This document shows, piece by piece, positions 37,501-45,854 of a stretch of 64,000 bases of DNA (its first letter is position 1; each line of letters begins with the position of its first letter). The position numbers were made by a program, and so were the translations under genes. This DNA comes from JACXTP01 sp963827905 (GTDB lineage Archaea > Thermoplasmatota > Thermoplasmata > Methanomassiliicoccales > UBA472). The notes under the pieces are model-generated. The model saw only the letters and a list, made by a program, of their open reading frames with translations, did no database searches and was not told the DNA's origin. The stretch lies in assembly GCA_963827905.1 (NCBI GenBank), contig CAWHCB010000001.1, positions 62,001-126,000 on the forward strand, given 5' to 3'.

Positions 37501-40500
37501 CCTTGCCCATGACATAGACGCCAGTTGTACAGCCATTCGCCGTTCATGCACGTCCAGTCTGCAGGCACGGTGTACTCAACCGTGAAGTTGTACCATTCGC
37601 ACGGGTCCAGGCAGGGGATCTCGCGGTAGTCCAGCATCTAGTAGAACGGCCTCATGGAACATTGCCAATGTTGCTGATGTAGTCAGATACCTTCAGGCAG
37701 CACAGGGGCTGCTTTCCGCGTTGTACACGCTGATCTGATAGCTGATGGTCTCACCGGGCGAGGCCTCGGATGGTCCGCTCTTGTACACCTGAACGATATG
37801 GTCCACGTTCACTCAATACGGTCTCAGAGTCGTCTGCGCTCACGGCAACGTCGCAGGCATAGCCGGCAGCGTGTAGCGGTGTTCACAAGGTACTCGCCAT
37901 TCTCGCAGTAGGTCCAGTCACACGGTATCTGATAGCGATACCTCGAATCGCCTTCTGCTCGCAGGGGAGCAAGCACGGGATGCATCCAACGTATCCGATA
38001 AGACTGTCGGTGACTTCGATGCAGCTCAGTGGCAGGCAACCCTTGTTGTAGACAACGATCTTGTAGTAGACCGTCTGTCCCGGTTTTGGCCTCGAATCGA
38101 CAGTGTTATCGGTGACGAAGCCTCGATTGGAATCCCCGGGTCGTTGCGTTCCAAGGTATATCTTGTCGACGATCAGGGTGATCGGGTCGTATAGGCCGAC
38201 AGTCATGCGAGCCTTGTCTTGGCCCAAGCGTTCGCTTCTCGCAGCTGAGGAGCACTCGCAGCACAATGCCTTGGCATACACGTCGACGAACAATTTATCC
38301 TTGTCGTCGCAGTGGTTCCAGTCGGCAGGGTATGGTGTAATGTACCACTCCCAGCTCATGGTCTGTCCAGGCATCAGGCCATCGAGCTCCTGGTAGAAGC
38401 CGATCGCTTTGCGTCTCCACCGACACGCAACAAACCGCTGTCACTCCAGGGTTGGTCGCAGTGATGGTGAAGATCACGGTCTCACCAGGCTCGGCGCATT
38501 CTGGTCCGGTGATCTCGACGTCGATGGCGCAGCAGGGCCTGATCCATCACGCTACCCTATGTCGCCGTCCCAGATCTCCTTCTCAGAGCAACCGCACTCG
38601 CCCTCGACCAGGCAGAGTAGGACAACCAGTATCCAGACTGGCAGCACTCCTCGCAGGTGGGGACGGTGTAGTTGAAGGTGAACTCCTTCGACTCACCGGG
38701 GTTCAGGTAGACTGATGCATCCGAGCTTGTACCACTCGAAGTCGTGGCACTTGCAGGACTTGACCATGGCGACCACACGTCCATCTGAACGATGGTCATG
38801 TTGCCGTCGTTGGTGACGGTGACCGTGAACTCCACGGTCTCGACCGGGCACGGCTCACTCCTGGGCCCATCGACCTCGATGTCCAGGCTGCACGGGCACA
38901 TGACCATAGAGTACATGTGGTCTTCAGCGAACACTTCGGTGGTGCGCACCCAGGCGGTCGCCTAGACATCAGTTGCCACAGCTTGTAGTCCTGTCTTGCA
39001 GCATTCCTTCGGCACCGTGTACTGGAAGGTCAGCGGGACCTCCTGGCACGGGTGTCAGGCATTCGATGGTGGACTGGAAGTCGATCGTCCCCATCCTTGT
39101 CGACGTCATCAACGACATCGATGTAGGACAGGATCTTGCTACCAGCGTTGCGGACCAATATCTCGTAGGTAATGGTCTGGCCCTGGTACACTACCTCAGG
39201 CGCGGACTTCTCGATCTCCAGGTGGTACTCGTCCTTTATCTCGATGCTCACGCTGGAGCTGTCGCTCACTGGGATGCCACAGGCGTAACCGGAGGCAGTC
39301 GCGGTGTTGACTAGGTAGTCACCGTCGTCGCACCAGGCCCAATCTGCGGGCACGGTGGTCTTGATCTCCTTAGGTCCACTGAGTTCATCATTCCGGCCTG
39401 GCAGGATGGGCAGTCGCAATCCTCGCCGCCAGTCATCGATGGTCCTCGCATCGGCCATGTCAGCCACCTCGCAGGGCAACCGGCATGGCATCAGGCAGCA
39501 GATCCACTCGTCCACGTCCGAGCTCTCGTCCACGACGTGCACGCAGGTGATCGGGTATGGTCCGATGTTCCTGACCGTCAGGGTGTAGGTCGATCTGTTG
39601 TTACCGTACAACGGGTTGGCGTAGGCCACGGAGACGTTCGCGGTCTTTATTATCTCGATCTGCGGCGGGTAGATTATCTCTACGTCGATGCAGTCCTCGT
39701 CCTTGACCCACTTGCCGCACTCGCAGCAGTAGGCACAGGCTCCAGCCTCGTTCTCGACCATGTGTCGGGTCGTCGCACCAGTTCCAGTCGGCACGGTACG
39801 GTGTACACGAAGGTGTAGGTGACGCTCTCGCAGGGGTCAAGGTCGCAGCCGAGGTCGATCATACCTTCTGCGCACGGCCATCTGCTCCCATACCTTCAGG
39901 GCGCAGAGGCTGTTCATTCCGGTGTTGGTTATGACCAAGGTGTACTCGATGGTGTCACCAGGGGCGGCCTCGTCCACGTTGGAGTACTTCTGTACGTCTG
40001 ATGGAGCAGCAGTCCAGTGATGTGTGTGCTCCAGGAGGCCTCTCCGCGGGCGATAGCCGCCGGCGCAACAGGCCTGGGCTTTGAAGGTGTTGTTCATCCA
40101 TTCTCCGTCATTCACAGTAGGTCCAGTCTGCGGGGATCTTCAGTTCCACCGTGAAGTTGAACCACTGTCCCGGCATCAAGGGTCCACGGCACCATTGGCG
40201 TTCCAACGGCGCACGGGATCACTTCACCGGAGTACGAGTCGAATATCGCGACGACGGTGCCATCGCCGAGGGTTATCTCATCGTGCAGCCAGAAGTTGGT
40301 CATGCACGGGTACTGGCCAGGGATAGGCGCAGTTGTACAGGCTGTACTCCCAAACTATCGTGTCACCGGGCTTGGCCTCGGTTGAGCCGGTCTTGGTGAC
40401 CAGCAGGCAGTCGCAGTCGCAGGGCGACTCCACCTCTACGGTGTGGTCGTCATCGTCCCTGACCTGTATGCCGCAGCTTCCGAGCGCGGTCACATAGGCG

Positions 40501-43176
40501 TAGTTGTCGACATCTCCGCTCTCCGGGGCGACGGTGGTGTAGGTGAACTCCCACTTGGCACCGACGGCCAGGACGCCACCGTTATCGGTGTAGGTCAACG
40601 TCACGCCGACCGGCGGGTCGTTGAATACCACGTTGCTCAACGGGGTGTCTCCGGTGTTCATTATGGAGAATGTCCAAACGATGTCCGCACCAGGCTCTAC
40701 GTTGTCAGGACCGCCCTTCTCGATGCTGATCTTCGGGTTAACTACGCTAACCGAGACAGAATCGCTGCTGTCGCTGACGTCGCCGAACTGTGAGCTAGCG
40801 ACTACGGAACCGACGTTGGTCACGGTGCCGGAGGTCATCGGGGCGTTGGATGTCTTGGTGCCACGAATAGGCTCGCTCCAACGACCAGGTCAGGCAAGGC
40901 CTTGTTCGTTGATGCCCAACAGCGGGTCGTCTGAACAGAACGTTGGTCAGGTTGATGTTACCGATGTTGTTGACAGTGAACTGCCACACGATCGGCGCTC
41001 CCACCTGAACGCACTGGGGGCGCTTCTTTATTATCTCAATTCCTGGGCTGTCCAGAACGACCTCGACCACAAATGCCGATGAATCGGATACGTCGGTCAC
41101 ATCGCCACATTGGGACTGAAGCGGTGACGGTGGCCACGTTCGTCACAGTTCCGGGCTCCGTTAGGCGCGATGGACTTCAAGGTGAAGTTCCAGTACGCAC
41201 CGACCGCAAGGACTCCTCCGTTGTCGGTGTAGGTCTTGCTCACGGCGAGCAATGGGTCATCAAAGATGACGTTGATCAACGGGGCGTCTCCGATGTTCTT
41301 GATGGAGAAGGTCCAAACGATCTCGCTACCGGCTCCGACCTCGCTGTTCGGTCCACCCTTGACGATATCGATCGCGGGGTTGATCACCAGTGACGGAGTG
41401 GTCGTCGGTAACGTTCAACTGCGCTCCACAGGGGGCGTCAGCGGTCACATAGGCGTAGTTGACTGCAGATCCAGTGGCTCCCGGGGTCGTCACATAGGTG
41501 AAGGTCCAAGAGGCTCCTGGGGCCAGGCTGGCCAAGGGCACAGTCACGCCGGCGGGCGGGTCGACGAGCACGAGGTTGGTCAGCGCCACATCGCCGGTGT
41601 TCGTGATGTTGAACGTCCAGGTGATGGAGTCGCCGAGCCTGATGCAGTCAGGGCCGCCCTTCTACGAAGGTCATGGACGGGTTGACGATGGTAACGGTCG
41701 CATCATCCATGGCCTCTACGTCATTCCACAGGAGGCGGTCGCGGTTACGGACGCCTCGTTCTTAACAGAGCCGCTCATCGGCGCAAGGCTGGTCTTGGTG
41801 AACACGAAGCTGGCACCTGGGGCAAGGTTACCAAGGTTCTGGTTCGATATTGCCAGCGCGGCATCGCTGAACAGCACGTTGTTCAATTGGACATCGCCAG
41901 TGTTGGTGATGTTGAAGGACCATGTGATGGTCGCTCCGCCTCCGACGCACTCCGGTCCGGTCTTCACGAGGCTTATGCTCGGGTTGACCACGTTGACCGT
42001 GGTGGTGGAGGAGTTAGACAACGGCATGCAAGCGAACTTGCCGTATACCGTCGCGGTGTTCACGAGCTTGCTCGGCGTGGTCTCATCGGTCTGGTATTCC
42101 ACGGTGAAGGTCACTTCGCTGCCGGCGGCCATGTCGCCGATGTAGTGGTTCAAGGAGTCAGGGAACATCGGGTCGAGCACGGTCACGTTGTTGAGGTAGG
42201 CATCACCGATGTTGTACACCGTGAAGGTGTAGGTGATCATGTCTCCCCTCTTGACGCACTCCGGTGCGGATTTCACGATCTTGATACCAGGCTCGAAGTT
42301 GGTGGACAGCTTAACAGTCTCGCTGGCCATCTGGGTCGCGCCCGAGTCGCTCTCAGTGAGCGTCGCGGTGTTGGTCAGATCGACCTCCTGGAAGAAGCTC
42401 GCGAAGACGTTGGTGACCTTTAACGTGTAAGATACCGTTTGGTTATCGGTAAGGGTCCACGGCCCAACGGTGGTAGGTGATGTCACCCATCCAGAGGGGG
42501 CGGTCCAAACGTCTGTCAAGGTAGCGTTGGCGTCCTCTCCGTCCGCCTGCAAGGGCGTGGAGGTTGCCTTAACGCTCATGACGGCTTCCGCGGCCATCGA
42601 TTGACCGGTCCGGTCGATCAGGTTGCTGATCGACACACGCTCAATGTTCTGGTACGTTGCACCCTCTACATGCTTGAAATAGACGGTGAACGGGTACGAG
42701 AACTCTTCTCCCGCTGCCAACACCGGCTTCTTGCTGGTGTCGACGGCGATCGAGGCAACGTCAACGAAACCGTTTCCAACGTTGGCCTGCACCACATCTG
42801 TGATCATCAAGTTCTTGGTCGCGGCGGAGCCCACGTTCTTAACGTGGACGCTGCCTTTGACAGCCATCACAGAAGCAGAGTCAGAAGCCGTACGGGACGC
42901 GGTAATCGTATAAGTCACGTCAGCTGATTCTCCTGGCGCCAATAGCAAAAAGTCAGGAGTGGCGGTTTTACTCAAGGTCCAATCATACGCTTGAGTAGTT
43001 GCTATAGTTGGTTGCGCATCCTGGTCGACGCTGACCTGTGTACTAGTCTGAGATGATCCAGAGGCATTTCCGAACCAATCTGGATTCATACTTCCGACCA
43101 ATAACAGGACGCCTACCGTACATAGTGCTAGCACTACGATGATGGCTACCACTTTCTGGGCACCTGATTTATTCAT
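34521..43176 (-). CDS. Giant DUF11-repeat surface protein 2, heavily frameshifted
   Basis: About 8.66 kb (about 2,880 codons) of continuous DUF11 coding sequence spread over all three minus frames, with roughly one break per 200-300 bp. The N-terminus is intact (41716-43176), with anchor KVVAIIVVLALCTVGVLLLVGS. About 22 modules follow. The first six or so carry a Gly turn (LAPGASWTF). Most later ones replace it with a Cys pair (CLAPCESITF, CCLAPCETKEI, ECLMPCDSETY, CLLPCEQKAI) and add CC/CEC motifs near YCDDGEYLVNTA. The end is either TGA 34593 (DCEWMPDGFLVG) or, after one more shift, TGA 34521 (HEEASWSIMIVCGCC). Coding similarity persists across each break, so decay is recent or only apparent. 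Confidence 0.72.
35478..36227 (-). CDS. Longest C-terminal reading frame of DUF11 protein 2 (Cys-rich modules)
   Basis: About 249 codons of the giant gene without a break. It contains two modules with long insertions, RPVFDLDVTIIAYWMCERHGERCSQMCCPEPGDVIYFSVAV and GPQLLMTKMAYVDGKLVTEVWPGDVVTYEITVKNVG. Cys clusters (MCERHGERC, MCCPEPGD, CCLDGNNDDCCVLS) are dense here. The GTG at 36227 is not a true start: the frame simply begins after an indel near 36247. Residues after MACQSTS are read-through. Confidence 0.6.
   Translation of the reverse strand: MGELAAGASKSTKVFDKSMPVPCNGSITMVYNDAAVTAKCCLDGNNDDCCVLSREVRGEVEVRPVFDLDVTIIAYWMCERHGERCSQMCCPEPGDVIYFSVAVTNVGKYTINGFELVDTLMNVHEVNVSALTPGESAYYEYEYTIPSDWTFCDDGKYLEDCFTAMACELCPVLGRVTIMDSECICLEVCGPQLLMTKMAYVDGKLVTEVWPGDVVTYEITVKNVGEHSVSCIYLMDIDMDRMACQSTSV
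41716..43176 (-). CDS. Intact N-terminal reading frame of DUF11 protein 2
   Basis: 486 codons without a break. The start ATG 43176 has a GGGGAGGATTAA ribosome site. Signal/anchor helix residues 8-28, a Ser/Thr/Gln-rich linker, then a unique domain homologous to that of DUF11 protein 1 (VDTSKKPVLAAGEEFSYPFTVYF). The first two DUF11 modules follow (GIKIVKSAPECVKRGDMITYTFTVYNIGDAYLNNVTV; SISLVKTGPECVGGGATITWSFNITNTGDVQLNNVLF). The frame is lost at 41720 by one base: VEAMDDATVTIVNPSMTF continues in another frame. Confidence 0.85.
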   Translation of the reverse strand: MNKSGAQKVVAIIVVLALCTVGVLLLVGSMNPDWFGNASGSSQTSTQVSVDQDAQPTIATTQAYDWTLSKTATPDFLLLAPGESADVTYTITASRTASDSASVMAVKGSVHVKNVGSAATKNLMITDVVQANVGNGFVDVASIAVDTSKKPVLAAGEEFSYPFTVYFKHVEGATYQNIERVSISNLIDRTGQSMAAEAVMSVKATSTPLQADGEDANATLTDVWTAPSGWVTSPTTVGPWTLTDNQTVSYTLKVTNVFASFFQEVDLTNTATLTESDSGATQMASETVKLSTNFEPGIKIVKSAPECVKRGDMITYTFTVYNIGDAYLNNVTVLDPMFPDSLNHYIGDMAAGSEVTFTVEYQTDETTPSKLVNTATVYGKFACMPLSNSSTTTVNVVNPSISLVKTGPECVGGGATITWSFNITNTGDVQLNNVLFSDAALAISNQNLGNLAPGASFVFTKTSLAPMSGSVKNEASVTATASCGMT

Positions 43177-43262
43177 TTAATCCTCCCCATTATCCTGTTC
43201 TCATCTGCGTTTTCAATGATGTTTCGCAGCCCCTATACTGTTTAAGATGGGAACAGAATCTG

Positions 43263-43300
43263 TATCGATATCGATAGTTGTAAAGTAGGCTATTTATAAC
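43263..43300 (-). promoter_or_regulatory. TATA box and start-site palindrome of DUF11 gene 2
   Basis: Minus-strand TATA GTTATAAATA (43291-43300). The predicted start about 25 nt downstream falls in the perfect 14-bp palindrome TATCGATATCGATA (43263-43276). The leader to ATG 43176 is about 95 nt and carries the GGGGAGGA ribosome site. A palindrome at the start site is a good repressor position. The rest of 43177-43585 is AT-rich and holds no supported gene. Confidence 0.6.
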
Positions 43301-43585
43301 TTGGCGATTTTTTCAAGAATGAAAATTAACATTTGTTAATACTAAAAATAGACTAGGTCCAGAATGTTTTATCGAAGATGATACGAAAATATACATCGGA
43401 TGGTCAAAACTTATTATCATTAATGAAAAATATTTTACAACACCGGCTAGAAATGTGCATTGAGATTCCTAGTGCTGTTCGAAACAATGAGCTTATTCTC
43501 ATCGGGTTTATATGCTCTCTCTTTGACCCTAGATATAATTTCAAAAAATGAAGAAAATGAAGGTAAAGGGTTTGCGAAGATCGGT

Positions 43586-44905
43586 TCAATTGCCGTTCAT
43601 CTTGCCCGATATGTAGGAGGCATAACCGCCCATGTCGAGCAACCCATGCCCAGAGAGGTTGAAGACGATGGTCTTCTTCTCGTTCTTCCTCTTCGCCTCG
43701 AGGGCCAGGTCGATCGCCGCTCGGATGGCATGGGTCGACTCCGGCGCGGGGATGATGCCTTCGGACCGGGCGAACAGGACCCCGGCCGCGAAGGTGTCCT
43801 TCTGCTCGTAGGCCATGCCTTTGACCAGGCCCAGATGGGCCATCAGGCTGACGGTGGGGGCCATGCCGTGGTAGCGCAAGCCGCCCGCATGGATGGCCGA
43901 TGGCATGAAGTCTGCGCCCAAGGTGTACATCTTGAAGAGCGGGGTCATTCCAGCGGTATCGCCGAAGTCGTAACGGTACTCGCCACCGGTGATGGAAGGG
44001 ACGGACTTCGGTTCGGCCGCTATGAAGACAGTGTCTGTCTTCTTTCGGATCTTCTCCCCAAGCATCGGGAATGAGAAACCAGCGAAATTGCTACCGCCGC
44101 CCACGCAGGCGATCATATAGTCCGCCTTCTCATCCACCTTGTCCAACTGGGCCATGACCTCCTGTCCGATGCAGGTCTGGTGAAGCATGACATGGTTGGC
44201 GACCGAGCCCAATGAGTATTTGGTGTTCTTTGCCTTGACGCAGGTCTCTATCGCCTCGGATATGGCGATCCCCAGGGAACCGGTGTTGTTGGGGTTCTGC
44301 TTCAGCAACATCCTTCCGAACTCCGTCTCCGGGCTGGGTGAAGGGAACACCTTCGCACCGTAGGTCTCCATTATGTAGCGACGATAGGGCTTCTGGTCGT
44401 AGCTGACCCGCACCATGAAGACGGTGCATTTCATCTTGAAATGGGCACAGGCCAATGCCAACGAGGACCCCCATTGCCCAGCACCGGTCTCGGTGGTGAG
44501 GTTCTCGATGCCCTCCTTGATGTTGTAGTACGCTTGGGGGATGGCAGTGTTAGGTTTGTGGCTCCCGCAAGGGGAGAGGTCCTCTCTTTTGAAGTAGATG
44601 TGGGCCGGTGTGTTCAGTGCCTTCTCCAGACGGATGGCGCGCTGCAATGGCGACGGTCGGCCTAAAAGGACATAGGCCTCCCGGACCTCCTCTGGAATGT
44701 CGATGTATCGGTCGGTGGACATCTCCTGTCTTATTATGGCCTTAGGGAATATCGCCTCCAAAGCCTCTGGCGGGGCTGGCTCCTTCGTGGCCGGATTGAG
44801 CGGTGGCGGGATGGGCTCGGGGGAATCGGCAGCGATGTTGTACCATTTCTTCGGGATCTCATCGACGTCGAGGTTGATGCGGATATGATCGAACTTTAAG
44901 CTCAT
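43586..44905 (-). CDS. trpB: Tryptophan synthase beta chain, TrpB2 type
   Basis: 439 aa, intact. PLP Lys in DLSPCGSHKPNTA; ETGAGQWGSSLALAC; glycine loop CVGGGSNFAGF; the N-terminal extension IPKKWYNIAADSPEPIPPPLNP and the internal insert typical of the TrpB2 class. It condenses indole or O-phospho-/L-serine-derived aminoacrylate to tryptophan. No trpA or other trp gene is adjacent, as is usual for stand-alone TrpB2, which may salvage indole. TATA box GTTATATATTGC (44925-44936) is 26 nt upstream of the ATG, so leaderless. Confidence 0.93.
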   Translation of the reverse strand: MSLKFDHIRINLDVDEIPKKWYNIAADSPEPIPPPLNPATKEPAPPEALEAIFPKAIIRQEMSTDRYIDIPEEVREAYVLLGRPSPLQRAIRLEKALNTPAHIYFKREDLSPCGSHKPNTAIPQAYYNIKEGIENLTTETGAGQWGSSLALACAHFKMKCTVFMVRVSYDQKPYRRYIMETYGAKVFPSPSPETEFGRMLLKQNPNNTGSLGIAISEAIETCVKAKNTKYSLGSVANHVMLHQTCIGQEVMAQLDKVDEKADYMIACVGGGSNFAGFSFPMLGEKIRKKTDTVFIAAEPKSVPSITGGEYRYDFGDTAGMTPLFKMYTLGADFMPSAIHAGGLRYHGMAPTVSLMAHLGLVKGMAYEQKDTFAAGVLFARSEGIIPAPESTHAIRAAIDLALEAKRKNEKKTIVFNLSGHGLLDMGGYASYISGKMNGN

Positions 44906-45173
44906 GAGATTAAGGAATGCTTATGCAATATATAACAATTTAGGACTACAATGTATACATATATACATTATTAAATGATCTAGAATCTTAAAATGCAAGA
45001 TATCGTTGCCTATTCCAATCGTCTTTATTTGAGATATCCACACCCTTGAAGTAAAAATATCATACTTATCAAACACAAATCCTTAATATAGCGTCCATAA
45101 GATAGCGCGCTCTCAGACAAAGGGGCTGATTCTTATTCCCATCATAAAATGCCAGAACGTAAAAAAGACCTAT

Positions 45174-45854
45174 GTGACTGGTGATGTCGTGGTAGATGCC
45201 CTAAGGGGCATCAGCTTGGAGATCGAGAAGGGGGAGATGGTGGCGGTCATGGGCCCATCGGGATGTGGTAAGACCACCTTACTGAACTGTCTGTCTGGAA
45301 TCGATGAGCCCACATCCGGCAGTGTTTACATCGAGGACTCTGAGATGACGACCATGGCAGACGACCAGAAGACCAATTTCAGGGCTCGTCGCATGGGGTT
45401 CATCTTCCAGTTCTATAATCTGTTGCCAGTACTAACGGCGGTGGAGAATGTGGAGCTCCCTTTGCTCTTATGTGGGGAGAAGCCTGATGTCGCCACCAAG
45501 AGGGCCATGGACCTCCTTACTGTGGTTGGTCTCAAGGAAAGAGCCATGTTAAGGCCTTCAGCCCTGTCCGGGGGGGAGCGTCAAAGGGTGACCATCGCCC
45601 GAGCCCTGGCCAACGAACCTGCCCTGGTTTGGGCGGATGAGCCCACCGGTGACCTTGATAAGAAGACCGCGGAAGACATCGTGGCATTGATGAGGAAGCT
45701 GAACAAGGAAAACAAGGAGACCTTCGTCATCGTGACGCACGATCCCGAGGTCGGCGCCCAGTGCGACCGTATCATCCATATGAGAGATGGGGACATCATA
45801 TCCCTGAATGGTAAGATCCAATCCATTAAAAAGGACATCTGCGAGCTTGGGTGA
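45174..45854 (+). CDS. ABC transporter ATP-binding protein, LolD/MacB type
   Basis: About 227 aa. Walker A GPSGCGKTTLL, Q-loop FQFYNLLP, signature LSGGERQRVTIARAL, Walker B ALVWADEPTGDLD, switch His VTHDPEVG: all as in MacB/LolD exporters working with FtsX-like permeases. The true N-terminus is unclear. The frame is open upstream and reads IIKCQNVKKTYVTGD, the conserved first strand, but no ATG/GTG/TTG precedes it before the TATA-like CTTAATATAG near 45087. GTG 45174 would delete that strand. Either a rare start (ATT/ATA around 45129-45144) or an indel in the A6 run at 45161 is involved. The stop overlaps the permease start (GTGA). Confidence 0.88.
   Translation: MTGDVVVDALRGISLEIEKGEMVAVMGPSGCGKTTLLNCLSGIDEPTSGSVYIEDSEMTTMADDQKTNFRARRMGFIFQFYNLLPVLTAVENVELPLLLCGEKPDVATKRAMDLLTVVGLKERAMLRPSALSGGERQRVTIARALANEPALVWADEPTGDLDKKTAEDIVALMRKLNKENKETFVIVTHDPEVGAQCDRIIHMRDGDIISLNGKIQSIKKDICELG

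Noticed and set aside
37638..37640. Second in-frame TAG in a DUF11 module
   Set aside because: The neighbouring frame reads EAVLLD before MLDYREIPC, matching the module better, so an indel explains it.
38962..38964. Third possible in-frame TAG (V-TAG-ATAW)
   Set aside because: Module length fits better with indels nearby (ECC-QDYKLVATDV-ATAW), so the frame is uncertain.
43460..44074. 204-codon plus-strand ORF
   Set aside because: It is the complement of the intact trpB gene and a non-coding AT-rich stretch.
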